Positions 1-6,335 are shown, numbered from the stretch's first letter. The stretch is DNA of 7,169 bases from Eubacteriaceae bacterium (GCA_031280495.1 JAITGT010000079.1:1-7169), one strand, 5' to 3'. Notes: generated by a model not told the origin, from the letters alone. Translations and numbers: made by a program.

Positions 1-766
1 CAGCTTCGCCTCCGCCTTGCTTCCGCCGTGAATACAGTCCGAACATCGCCGCCGCATGCCCCCTTTGCGCTTTTAGCGCCTCCGCACGCACGCTGCGCAG
101 GAAATGTGCTTTGCAGCGCTGCCAGGCGCAGCTCGGAGGCAATGGCGGCCTACAGGCCGCTGCGCGCGCCAGAGGCTTCAAGCCTCACCCCGCGCAGGCC
201 CAGGCTGCACAGGCCCCTCAGAAGCCGTTTCTACAGCTCCCCAGTTTCAGCCGCCCCTGTCTCCATGCCCAGGATATGGCGCACCGTCTGATCAACTCCT
301 GTCGCAACAGCCAAAGCCATGGAGTGGACATGCCCGCCCTCGCGCAATTTAGGGAATGTGGCGTCCAAGTAGGCATAGGGAAACTCCCCAAGAGGCCTTT
401 CCCTAAACTCTTCCTCTGTCTTTGAGAGCTCGGCGCAAAGCCGGGAGGCTTTGCTCTTGCCGATCTCAATGCCGAGGCTCTCCACGGGCTTTTCCACTTT
501 CCGCGTGCTTGCGCCGTTTATTCAGTCCTCCTGTATGACAGGCAGCACACTTTGCCGACATTTCTCCTGGGCTCCAGAAACGAGGGGCAATAGCTTCACT
601 CGCGCAGCTTGGGGATGGCCAGCTGGACGCGGCAGTGTCCAGCTGGCGCCTCCTTGCGCTGTTGAGGCGCGCCCTCAAGCGCAGCTCGCATGAAGCCAGC
701 AGTCCCAGCCTCGCCCAACAGCTTGCCTAACTTCTCCGAAAGGCGCTTCCTGTCCTTGGGCGCCAT
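1..766 (-). pseudogene. IS256-family (mutator-type) transposase, degraded, runs off left edge
   Basis: This is the remnant of a DDE transposase of the IS256 family. The intact start is ATG at 764-766, with AAGGAGG just upstream. Family blocks appear in order but in different frames: QLAIPKLRE then SYCPSFLEPRR (about 560-625), ASTRKVEKPVESLGIE with GKSKASRLCAEL (about 425-510), FRERPLGEFPYAYLDATF (about 350-408, holding the first catalytic Asp at 363-365), LREGGHVHSMALAVATGV, RGVRL with GLxAAIASEL (about 135-195), then CKAHFLR and a RTVFT block near the edge. Lesions include an in-frame TGA at 596-598 where the family has Gly, frameshifts between these blocks, a TAG at 150-152, and GGC at 168-170 where the second catalytic Asp is expected (ASGARSGL instead of a SDA-type motif). 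The N-terminal part before PKLRE also looks shortened or shifted. It cannot encode an active enzyme. The rest of the gene lies left of the window. Confidence 0.9.
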
Positions 767-904
767 TTTTGCCTCCTTGAATTTGTTTTGCTTAACCCAA
801 GGATAAGGATGGCTCCCTTTTTAGTTCAGCTTTTTGTCGAAATTTGCGCCAATACTTGAGACTCTACCCTGAAGGCGGTTCGAACTGGAATAAGAACATC
901 GCAT
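767..904. other. Probable outer end of the IS256-like element and junction with the next remnant
   Basis: No gene is seen here. The stretch directly before the IS256-like transposase start should hold the leader and terminal inverted repeat of that element. Its sequence, read on the minus strand, is A-rich before the ribosome binding site. I cannot fix the terminus, because the other end of the element is outside the window. Beyond about 870 the DNA starts to resemble the coding part of the IS1182-type remnant, so the junction of the two elements probably lies between about 820 and 900. This is inference. Confidence 0.35.
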
Positions 905-1289
905 TCAGGCTATAATCCGTGATCACGCACTATCAGTGCGAAAGCTGCGAAAACTGCGGGCTTAAAGGAAAAGGCATAGGAAAGTGCTCAAACGTCCAAG
1001 GCGACAGAGTCATGCGCGTGTCAAAGGGGCAGGCAGGCTTGGGGGGATGGCGGAAGCCAGCGCTGCCTCGCCTATGGGCATCATTTTTCGCATAAACAGG
1101 AGCATTCAGGCTGAAGGCGCCTTTAGCGCAATGAGGGTTTGGCTAGGCTTGGAGAGGATTTCAATGTGGGGCGCCCACGGTGCCAGGGTTCAGGCGGCAC
1201 TGTTTGCGCTCGCTTTCAATGCTAGAAAGTTTCATTTAAGAGTTCAAAACAACAGGCACGGAAAGACACTTCACCAAAAAACTGTCTGA
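905..1289 (+). pseudogene. IS1182-family transposase, C-terminal remnant with frameshift
   Basis: This is the last third of an IS1182-family transposase (DDE domain). In one frame from about 916, residues SVITHYQCESCENCGLK and then KCSNVQGDRVMRV match the Cys-rich segment of the family (YxCExCxxCxLKxxC...KGxR). The reading then shifts, at roughly 1020-1050, into the frame that ends at the TGA at 1287-1289. That frame carries FRINRSIQAEGAFSAM, then ALFALAFNARKFHLRVQNNR, the hallmark C-terminal block NRSIQxEGxFxxxK...LLxxxxNxxKLHxKIQxxR. The Lys after EGAFSAM is replaced and the Cys pattern is damaged. The N-terminal two thirds are missing, with a frame break and a TAA at 913-915. A GTG-initiated open frame of about 100 codons exists from 984, but I read it as decay, not as a gene. 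The neighbouring IS256-like remnant may have interrupted or replaced the upstream part. Confidence 0.85.
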
Positions 1290-1321
1290 TTGAGCCAATC
1301 GCTGTATTTGCAAAATGATTT

Positions 1322-1362
1322 GCCCGCATAGCGCCTTGGCGCGGATTGGGCTCTGTTTTTTT
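1322..1362 (+). terminator. Possible weak intrinsic terminator after the IS1182-like remnant
   Basis: An inner GCGC/GCGC stem (within 1331-1342) sits inside a GCCC/GGGC outer stem (1322-1325 with 1348-1351), followed after CTCTG by a run of seven T. It lies about 35 bases past the transposase stop. The internal loop and the gap before the T-run make it imperfect. Confidence 0.3.
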
Positions 1363-1382
1363 GCGCTTAAACCGCAAATAAA

Positions 1383-1414
1383 ATAGTAAATATGACTAAA
1401 TTTCCATTTACTAT
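1383..1414. repeat. Perfect 9-bp AT-rich inverted repeat
   Basis: ATAGTAAAT at 1383-1391 is matched by its exact reverse complement ATTTACTAT at 1406-1414, with a 14-base spacer. There is no T-run, so it is not an obvious terminator. It could be an old operator or subterminal IS sequence. Function is unknown. Confidence 0.5.
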
Positions 1415-1417
1415 GCA

Positions 1418-1468
1418 AAAAGGGGGCTGCCGCAATAGAATACATTCATTTTGCAGCAACCCTCTTTT
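1418..1468 (-). terminator. Imperfect palindrome: terminator of metA, possibly derived from an IS end
   Basis: The arms are 1451-1468 and 1418-1435. Read on the minus strand, as metA is transcribed, the RNA forms an 18-position stem with 15 Watson-Crick pairs, two G-U wobbles and one A-C mismatch. The loop is 15 bases and the stem ends in a U-tract. On the plus strand the two wobbles become C-A mismatches, so the minus direction is favoured. It begins about 37 bases after the metA stop. The arms (AGGGGGCTGCCGCAA and AGAGGGTTGCTGCAA) also look like terminal repeats of IS1182-type elements, and the IS1182-like remnant lies directly to the left. Confidence 0.7.
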
Positions 1469-1505
1469 AACCGCCGCAAAGTGGCGCTTCGCTGCTGTCA
1501 CAGCT

Positions 1506-2414
1506 TTATTCCCAGTGATATGGCGTCTCCTGGTAAACATAATAATTGAGCCAGTTTGAAAACAGAAGGTTTGAATGCGACCGCCAGCGCACCAGCGCCT
1601 CTGCTTGCGGGTTGTCCCCCCTGAAATAGTTCACGGGCATCTTGATAGGCAAACCTTTGCGCAGGTCGCGAACATACTCATTTTTTAGTGTGTCCCCGTC
1701 GTATTCGGAGTGCCCCATGACAAAGATTGAACGCCCTTGCCCTGCCTCAATGGCATAGACACCCGATATGTCGCTCTCGGCAAGTATGTTCAAGCTTTCG
1801 CACATGCAAATATCTTCTTTAAGAACAGTGGTATGGCGCGAATGCGGCACATAAAACTCATCGTCAAAGCCGCGCATCAGCTTTGACGTCTTGTCCACAA
1901 CACGGTGTGGAAAAACTCCAAAGCATTTTTCTTCGAGCGGCTGCTTTTGGATCCCGTAGTAATGGTATAGCGCTGCTTGGGCGCCCCAGCATATAAAGAG
2001 GGTGGATGTGACGTAGCTGCGCGCCCAGTCCATGGCCTCAACGAGCTCAGGCCAGTAGTCTACATCTTCAAATGGCATTTGCTCGACAGGAGCGCCTGTT
2101 ATGACAAAGCCGTCGAAGCGCCGGTTCCTGCATTCTTGAAATGTCGTATAAAATTCATGCAAATGGGTCTCCGCTGTATTTTTTGAGGCATGCGTTCCCA
2201 TATGAATCAATGTAATGTCAATTTGAAGCGGTGTGTTGCCAATAAGGCGAAGAAGCTGCGTCTCTGTCTGTATTTTGGTGGGCATGAGGTTTATGATGCC
2301 AATCCGAAGCGGGCGAATGTCCTGCGTGTCTGCCCTATGTTGTGTCATCACAAAGATGTTTTCCTGCTGCAGTATGGAGGCCGCAGGCAGGCTGTCTGGA
2401 ATTTTTACTGGCAT
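1506..2414 (-). CDS. metAA: Homoserine O-acetyltransferase (MetA type)
   Basis: This enzyme activates homoserine by O-acylation, the first committed step of methionine synthesis; it is cytoplasmic. The product is 302 aa, the usual MetA length (about 300-310). Family landmarks are [17 protein letters not shown] at 41-57, TGAPVE at 106-111, catalytic Cys142 in FICWGAQ, and the His235/Glu237 pair in MGHSEYD. Residue 111 is Glu. Work on Bacillus cereus MetA linked Glu111 to acetyl-CoA use and Gly111 to succinyl-CoA use, so acetyl transfer is predicted and O-acetylhomoserine should be the product. The start at 2414 is chosen because AGGAGG precedes it by a normal spacing and the N-terminus [11 protein letters not shown] is typical. 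A longer frame to 2519 would start upstream of the promoter. The gene is monocistronic, with its own promoter and terminator. No partner methionine gene is in the window. Confidence 0.96.
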   Translation of the reverse strand: MPVKIPDSLPAASILQQENIFVMTQHRADTQDIRPLRIGIINLMPTKIQTETQLLRLIGNTPLQIDITLIHMGTHASKNTAETHLHEFYTTFQECRNRRFDGFVITGAPVEQMPFEDVDYWPELVEAMDWARSYVTSTLFICWGAQAALYHYYGIQKQPLEEKCFGVFPHRVVDKTSKLMRGFDDEFYVPHSRHTTVLKEDICMCESLNILAESDISGVYAIEAGQGRSIFVMGHSEYDGDTLKNEYVRDLRKGLPIKMPVNYFRGDNPQAEALVRWRSHSNLLFSNWLNYYVYQETPYHWE

Positions 2415-2490
2415 TTTGCCTCCTGTCGAAATGAAAGTATATGACGAATGGAGAGCTCTGCATAATGGGTAGGATCGCTGACAAAACAAT

Positions 2491-2519
2491 ATTCTACCAC
2501 GTTTTGCCCGATGCCGCAA
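2491..2519 (-). promoter_or_regulatory. Promoter of metA
   Basis: On the minus strand, TTGCGG (2514-2519), a 17-base spacer and TAGAAT (2491-2496) give a good sigma-A-like promoter. Transcription would begin near 2484, leaving a leader of about 70 nt before metA. That is too short for a SAM-I riboswitch, and I see no S-box-like or T-box-like motif. Confidence 0.65.
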
Positions 2520-2746
2520 CTATGAGAGCGCGCTCTAAAGGCATCACTGTCGTTTCGAAAAGCCAGGGCAGCACTGCCTTTTTTTTCGCGTACTCACCCT
2601 GCGGGTACCGCAACAGCATGCAGGCAGCGCTCACTTATATAAAGCAGCATGCCAAGAGCGCCATCCAACATGCCAAAAAGCGAAAAGTGCATTCAGGCAA
2701 AGAACCGTTTAGGCATTGCTTATTGCATGCGCGCAAAGAAAAAGAA
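2520..2746. other. Intergenic stretch without a supported gene
   Basis: The 2415-2824 interval between metA and the HTH gene holds only the metA leader and promoter (right part of the metA side) and the operon terminator at 2747-2772. The middle contains several GCATGC-type words and a T-run after a short GGCA/TGCC stem near 2566-2588. There is also a 32-codon minus-strand frame (2594-2692) without a ribosome binding site. None is convincing. A plus-strand open frame over this area covers the promoter and terminator, and its product resembles nothing known to me. Confidence 0.5.
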
Positions 2747-2772
2747 AAAATCTTCCTCATATGGAAGATTTT
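2747..2772 (-). terminator. Intrinsic terminator of the sua5-to-HTH operon
   Basis: This is a perfect 10-bp stem, AAAATCTTCC with GGAAGATTTT, around a 6-base loop (2757-2762). On the minus strand it runs straight into a T-rich tract (TTTTTTCTTTTTC). It lies about 52 bases after the stop of the HTH gene and closes the minus-strand cluster. Confidence 0.85.
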
Positions 2773-2824
2773 ACCAAAACAGCCCTTTATCACGAAGCCA
2801 GTCGATGCACTATGAAAAATTGCG

Positions 2825-3115
2825 TCAAGCCTCGTTTGTCTGCGCTGTTTTTGGGGAATTTTGAATAATGGCTATGATATCCTCAAGCTCGGCATCGCTG
2901 ATTTCTCCCCTGCGCTGCCTAAACTCGGCAGGGAGTGAAATGCCCCCCCCCACTCCCTGCCTGGTGATGATAGGAAATCCAGCCCTGTTGAGCTGATCGA
3001 TGTCGCGCCAGATTGTTCGGCTTGTCACGCTCAGTTTCTTTGCCAAATCCGGCGCCGTCGTCCACTCATTTTTCACCAATATAGAGAGTATCGACAGTAT
3101 TCGTTCTGTTTTCAT
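2825..3115 (-). CDS. Short HTH_11 (WYL/YafY-type N-terminus) transcriptional regulator, no effector domain
   Basis: This is a predicted DNA-binding protein of 96 aa. Residues 4-62 form a winged helix-turn-helix of the HTH_11 kind: RILSILSILVKN, then TTAPDLAKKLSVTSRTIWRDIDQL (recognition helix about 31-42), then RAGFPIITRQGVGGGISLP as the wing. This matches the N-terminus of YafY/WYL-domain regulators, which are usually about 300 aa. Here the protein stops after a short acidic helix (SDAELEDIIAIIQ, 73-85), so the WYL and C-terminal domains are absent, and I see no trace of them before the terminator. The ATG at 3115 is preferred, with GGAG about 6 bases upstream; longer frames to 3223 would run into the previous gene. 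It is the last gene of the operon, 70 bases after the dCMP deaminase. It may be a functional mini-regulator or a truncated relic. Its target is unknown. Confidence 0.8.
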   Translation of the reverse strand: MKTERILSILSILVKNEWTTAPDLAKKLSVTSRTIWRDIDQLNRAGFPIITRQGVGGGISLPAEFRQRRGEISDAELEDIIAIIQNSPKTAQTNEA

Positions 3116-3185
3116 CCATTTCTCCAAACATAAGTCTGTATTGTATTGCGCCGGCATTCGCCGGTCTGCTTTATTGCCGCTGGCT

Positions 3186-3644
3186 TTACGCTTCGTTTCG
3201 AGGCGCATATTTCGCCACTGCAACGCCAGCTTCGCTTAATAGATCCATAGCCATTGGATCGGGATAGTCTCCAACAAATGTGATTTTCTTTATGCCCGCA
3301 TTGATGAGCATTTTGCTGCAAAGCATGCATGGCGAATGCGTAATGTAGATCTCTGCTCCTTCAATGCCCACACCATGCGTAGCAGCCTGAATGATTGCGT
3401 TCTGCTCTGCATGAATTCCCCTGCAGAGCTCATGCCTCTCGCCCGAGGGCACATTTTGCTTTTCCCGCAAGCAGCCCACTTGCTCGCAATGAAATACCCC
3501 TTTGGGAGCGCCATTGTACCCCGTCGATATGATCTGGCTGTCTTTGACAATAATAGCCGCCACTTGCCGCCTCAGGCAAGTGGAGCGAGTTTTGACAACG
3601 CCCAAAAGGGCGATGTAGTATTCGTCCCATGTTGGCCTGTCCAT
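3186..3644 (-). CDS. dCMP deaminase (ComEB-like, cytidine/deoxycytidylate deaminase family)
   Basis: The product converts dCMP to dUMP, feeding thymidylate synthesis, with a catalytic zinc. It is 152 aa. The start region [10 protein letters not shown] and [16 protein letters not shown] at 18-33 are typical of Bacillota ComEB-like proteins, followed by GYNGAPKG (42-49), the HAE zinc/proton-transfer motif at 78-80 and PCMLC at 105-109, whose two Cys complete the zinc site. Cys and His residues at 53-74 ([16 protein letters not shown]) fit the second, structural zinc site of this subfamily. The ATG at 3644 matches family N-termini but has no clear ribosome binding site. In-frame alternatives are GTG at 3650 and TTG at 3677. 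A strong site upstream instead serves an 11-codon frame (see 3671-3706). Neighbours upp and the HTH gene are in the same orientation. B. subtilis ComEB lies in a competence operon; here the context is pyrimidine salvage. Confidence 0.94.
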   Translation of the reverse strand: MDRPTWDEYYIALLGVVKTRSTCLRRQVAAIIVKDSQIISTGYNGAPKGVFHCEQVGCLREKQNVPSGERHELCRGIHAEQNAIIQAATHGVGIEGAEIYITHSPCMLCSKMLINAGIKKITFVGDYPDPMAMDLLSEAGVAVAKYAPRNEA

Positions 3645-3670
3645 ACCCACGATGTTCGGCACCCGGCGCG

Positions 3671-3706
3671 TCAGCAATACTGTTTCGTTTGCTCGGATGC
3701 CCTCAT
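3671..3706 (-). other. 11-codon ORF with strong ribosome binding site before the dCMP deaminase
   Basis: ATG at 3704-3706 follows AAGGGGGTGA with ideal spacing and encodes [11 protein letters not shown] before TGA at 3671-3673. It is out of frame with the deaminase. Its stop overlaps the region of the in-frame TTG at 3677. It could couple translation to the deaminase or mark a frameshift. The peptide itself is not recognisable. Confidence 0.4.
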
Positions 3707-3726
3707 TTCACCCCCTTCTCACACGA

Positions 3727-3745
3727 GAACCGATCTAAGCGGTTC
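3727..3745 (-). other. Small hairpin overlapping the end of upp
   Basis: GAACCG and CGGTTC form a 6-bp stem around a 7-base loop that includes the upp stop codon. No T-run follows, so it is not a proper terminator. It may slow ribosomes or stabilise a processed 3' end. Confidence 0.3.
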
Positions 3746-4358
3746 CATAGAGCCTGTCGCCTGCGTCTCCGAGCCCAGGAAGAATGTAGCCGTTATGGCT
3801 TAGCTCCCTGTCCAGAGCGGCAGCATAGATATCCACCTCTGGCTGCGCTTCCGACAATGCCTTAATGCCTTCTGGAGCGGCAATGAGGCACATGAACTTT
3901 ATTTTTCCTGCCCCCTCCTCCTTCAACTTCGCGGCAGCGGCAATGGCTGAGCCGCCAGTTGCCAGCATGGGATCGCAGATGATGGATGTGAGGCGCCCAA
4001 TGCCCTCTGGCAAACTGCAGTAATAAGGCACTGGATTAAGCGTCTCATGATCGCGGTACATTCCAATATGCCCAACAAATGCGTTGGGCAGAATGCGCAG
4101 CAGCCCGTCTACCATGCCAAGCCCCGCTCTCAGGATAGGTACGATCGCAATCGATGCGTCTGGAAGGCGCATTGCGACAGTTTTTTCCAACGGAGTCTGT
4201 ATCTGTTCCTCAAAAAGAGGGAGATCGCGCGTGACTTCGTAAGCCATCAGCATGGCAATTTCGTTCACAAGCTCGCGAAATAGCTTGCTTCTTGTGCTCT
4301 CTTCCCGCAAGATGCCAATCTTGTGCTGAATAAGCGGATGGTCAAAAATCATTAGCAT
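3735..4358 (-). CDS. upp: Uracil phosphoribosyltransferase
   Basis: The enzyme salvages uracil to UMP using PRPP, in the cytoplasm. The product is 207 aa, against 208 for the E. coli enzyme. Conserved parts are the N-terminal [13 protein letters not shown] (7-19), [13 protein letters not shown] (73-85), [15 protein letters not shown] (99-113), the PRPP-binding loop DPMLATGGS (129-137), VAAPEG-type LIAAPEGI, and the C-terminal uracil-binding [13 protein letters not shown]. All key motifs are intact. The start at 4358 (ATG CTA ATG) lies inside the end of rpiB and overlaps it by 17 bases; the second ATG at 4352 is also possible. A GAGGAAG stretch about 12 bases upstream is the only Shine-Dalgarno candidate, so translation is probably coupled to rpiB. 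The pair rpiB-upp recurs in B. subtilis, with extra genes between them there. Confidence 0.97.
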   Translation of the reverse strand: MLMIFDHPLIQHKIGILREESTRSKLFRELVNEIAMLMAYEVTRDLPLFEEQIQTPLEKTVAMRLPDASIAIVPILRAGLGMVDGLLRILPNAFVGHIGMYRDHETLNPVPYYCSLPEGIGRLTSIICDPMLATGGSAIAAAAKLKEEGAGKIKFMCLIAAPEGIKALSEAQPEVDIYAAALDRELSHNGYILPGLGDAGDRLYGTA

Positions 4359-4815
4359 TTTCTTTGGGATCTTCCTCTGTTTCAAGGTACGCGTCTACCA
4401 TATCCATTCGCCGTTTGTGGCGGCCGCCGTCAAATTCGGTTTCCAGAAAAACATCCATAATGCGGATTGCTGTTTCTGTGTCAACGAAACGTGCGCCGAT
4501 CACAAGAATATTTGCATTATTGTGGCTTCGCGCCATCATTGCCGCCATCTCAAAATAGCATAGGGCAGCTCGCGCGCCGGCAACCTTATTGGCGGCAATT
4601 GACATTCCAATGCCGCTTGTGCAGACAAGAACGCCACGATCTGCCTCGCTTTTGCTAATGGCTTCGGCAACGGCAAAAGCGTACTTCGGATAGTCTACGC
4701 TTTCTTCGCTAAAGCAGCCCATATCCTTGGCATGGACGCCTTTGCCCTCAAGAGCCTGAATAAGAGAGCCCTTCAGGGCAAATCCGCCGTGATCGCTTGC
4801 AACAATCACTCTCAA
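4342..4815 (-). CDS. rpiB: Ribose-5-phosphate isomerase B (RpiB/LacAB family)
   Basis: The enzyme interconverts ribulose 5-phosphate and ribose 5-phosphate in the pentose phosphate pathway, so it can supply ribose for PRPP used by the neighbouring upp. It is 157 aa. Motifs, counted from the chosen start: SDHGGF at 7-12, DYP at 41-43, [13 protein letters not shown] from Cys65, which is the expected catalytic base of the bacterial enzyme, and [15 protein letters not shown] with His98, expected to open the sugar ring. The usual CGTGIG appears as CTSGIG, a mild variant. The start is taken as TTG at 4815, because it aligns with the family N-terminus (MKIxIxSDHGG) and AAAGGAAG lies about 8 bases upstream. 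The GTG at 4824 touches that site with no spacing and would add three residues. The C-terminus ([13 protein letters not shown]) extends slightly past the fold and overlaps the start of upp. Confidence 0.96.
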   Translation of the reverse strand: MRVIVASDHGGFALKGSLIQALEGKGVHAKDMGCFSEESVDYPKYAFAVAEAISKSEADRGVLVCTSGIGMSIAANKVAGARAALCYFEMAAMMARSHNNANILVIGARFVDTETAIRIMDVFLETEFDGGRHKRRMDMVDAYLETEEDPKENANDF

Positions 4816-4830
4816 ATGCGACACTTCCTT

Positions 4831-5313
4831 TCATTTTGCCTCACGAGAGCCGCCTCCCTCGCCAAGCCTATCCAAGGCAGAGCCCACGAAATATAGTAGA
4901 GCGCTGAATACGCGCTCATACTCGCCTTTATTTGCGCCAAAGGGATCCTGAATGTCCACATCCAAACCTTCATCGTCAAATCCCCACTGGCTCAATGTCA
5001 TAGCCTTTCCTTCAAGCTTATGATTCGACATCATTATATCAAATAATTGCTGGCGCGTCATTGCGATAATCAAATCCATATCATCCAGCCGAAAAGAGGA
5101 TATCCCTTTTGTTCGGTGCGAAGAAATGTCCATTCCATGGCTCTTCATCACATCTATTGCATTGCTTGAGGCTTTTCCCCCTTCGAAAGCGAATAGGCCT
5201 GCTGAAAATGCGTGCACATGCCGCATGCCGCGTTTTTTTGCCAAGGCATTGAAAATGCCTTCCGCCATAGGGCTTCGGCAAGTGTTCCCGGAACAGACAA
5301 AGAGAATATTCAC
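4831..5313 (-). CDS. ywlE: Low-molecular-weight phosphatase, probable protein-arginine phosphatase (YwlE-like)
   Basis: This is a cytoplasmic phosphatase of the LMW-PTP fold, 160 aa. The P-loop is CSGNTCRS at 7-14: nucleophile Cys7, Arg13, CX5R. The general acid is Asp123 in DPFG. Position 11 is Thr. Studies of B. subtilis YwlE tied Thr at this place in the loop to phosphoarginine preference, while tyrosine phosphatases carry Ile. I therefore infer removal of phosphate from Arg residues, opposing an McsB-type kinase; no such kinase is in the window. The gene starts with GTG at 5313, sharing GTGA with the stop of sua5 (4-base overlap), with GGGGAGG upstream, so it is translationally coupled. 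Only 15 bases separate it from rpiB. The order sua5-ywlE-rpiB matches ywlC...ywlE-ywlF in B. subtilis, which strengthens the assignment. Confidence 0.93.
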   Translation of the reverse strand: MNILFVCSGNTCRSPMAEGIFNALAKKRGMRHVHAFSAGLFAFEGGKASSNAIDVMKSHGMDISSHRTKGISSFRLDDMDLIIAMTRQQLFDIMMSNHKLEGKAMTLSQWGFDDEGLDVDIQDPFGANKGEYERVFSALLYFVGSALDRLGEGGGSREAK

Positions 5314-6335
5314 TTCATTCCCTCCCCATATGCTATCTCATCCGCGGCCTTGTACAGTCTGTTGCGAAAAGCTTCTCCAATGGAGGACGGAAGCGGGCAT
5401 TCGACATACGCTTTCGCGAAGCCAAGGCGATCTGCTTCCCTAAGCGCCCAGTAGAGCTTAGCAGCGCCTTTTTCCGGACTACTGTAGCTGCCCAGCGAGA
5501 AAGCGCTTTCAAAACCGTGCGGCGCCGCTCCGTCAAAGAGAAAATAGATAGCGCCCTTTTCCTCTCCCAGGGCAGAAAGATATGAATGAGCCGCATCTGG
5601 CGCCATGTCAAGAGCGACAACACGACAGTCTGGCTTATAGTGCCGATACTTCATTCCTGGCGCTCTTGGCTGGCCTTCCTCTCCAGAGCCTTGCACAGAG
5701 GGGCAGTAACGCGCTAGCTCATTTACTCCAATAGCCCCAGGCCGAAGAATGGCAAAAGGCCAAACCGTGCAGTCTAGCACAGTAGACTCTAGGCCAACAG
5801 CACAGTCGCCCCCAAGCAAAACAACGTCCGCGCGATCGCGCATGTCCGCTAAGGCGTGCTCTGGCTTTGTAGGGGAAGGGCGGCCAGAGATATTGGCGCT
5901 TGGAGCCGCTATCGCCCTAGCCGACAAAGAAAGAAAATCCAGCGCAAAGGGAGAAGAAGGAACGCGAAGCGCAATGGTGTCCAGCCCAGCAGTCGCTTCT
6001 CTGCAAGCGCCGCCTTTTTTTTTGAGCACAAGTGTCAGTGGCCCGGGCATAAGCTCCGCAGCCAGCTCCATCGCTTGCTTTGGAACGTCGCGGGCATAGT
6101 CCGTCAGATGTAAAGGCGAAGCCAGGTGAATGATGAGGGGATTGTCCGCAGGCCTGCCTTTGGCGGCGAATATCTTTGACACTGCCTCTGGCGAGGAAGC
6201 GTCAGCGCCCAGCCCATACACCGTCTCCGTTGGGAAGACCACAATCCCGCCGTCCCATATAGCGCGGGCAGCCGCCTGCATGGCCGCCGAGTAGGTTTCT
6301 TGCTCATTTAGATCAAATATCTGCGCTTTTGACAT
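5310..6335 (-). CDS. ywlC: L-threonylcarbamoyladenylate synthase (Sua5/YwlC type)
   Basis: The enzyme makes threonylcarbamoyl-AMP from threonine, bicarbonate and ATP, the first step of t6A at position 37 of ANN-decoding tRNAs. The product is 341 aa with two domains. The YrdC/TsaC domain spans about 15-205, with FPTETVYGLGADA (34-46), IFAAKGRPADNPL (55-67, the KxR site) and APSANISGRPSPT (144-156, the SxN site). The linker APGMKYRHYKP is at 225-235, and a Sua5 C-terminal domain of Rossmann type lies at about 236-337. It is therefore a full-length Sua5, not the short TsaC of E. coli. The ATG at 6335 is chosen for its GGGGAAG site 6 bases upstream; longer reading to 6362 would cross the -10 box. 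It is the first gene of the cluster and overlaps the phosphatase gene by 4 bases. Partners TsaB, TsaD and TsaE are not in the window. Confidence 0.96.
   Translation of the reverse strand: MSKAQIFDLNEQETYSAAMQAAARAIWDGGIVVFPTETVYGLGADASSPEAVSKIFAAKGRPADNPLIIHLASPLHLTDYARDVPKQAMELAAELMPGPLTLVLKKKGGACREATAGLDTIALRVPSSPFALDFLSLSARAIAAPSANISGRPSPTKPEHALADMRDRADVVLLGGDCAVGLESTVLDCTVWPFAILRPGAIGVNELARYCPSVQGSGEEGQPRAPGMKYRHYKPDCRVVALDMAPDAAHSYLSALGEEKGAIYFLFDGAAPHGFESAFSLGSYSSPEKGAAKLYWALREADRLGFAKAYVECPLPSSIGEAFRNRLYKAADEIAYGEGMK

Noticed and set aside
984..1289. Open frame of about 100 codons starting with GTG
   Set aside because: Its product is the C-terminal block of an IS1182-family transposase, and the upstream homologous part is in another frame, so it is decay and not a gene.
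2562..2590. GC-rich short stem followed by a long T-run on the plus strand
   Set aside because: The stem is only about four pairs with a tiny loop, and no plus-strand gene lies upstream that would need a terminator.
2594..2692. 32-codon minus-strand frame with a hydrophobic stretch (LFGMLDGALGMLLYI)
   Set aside because: No ribosome binding site and no promoter of its own; it could be a small membrane peptide but nothing besides hydrophobicity supports it.
2441..2815. Plus-strand frame of 124 codons between metA and the HTH gene
   Set aside because: It covers the metA promoter and the operon terminator, has no good ribosome binding site, and its product is unlike any family I know.
3336..3803. 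Plus-strand frame of 155 codons opposite the dCMP deaminase and upp
   Set aside because: It is the antisense shadow of two well-supported genes, with no family resemblance.
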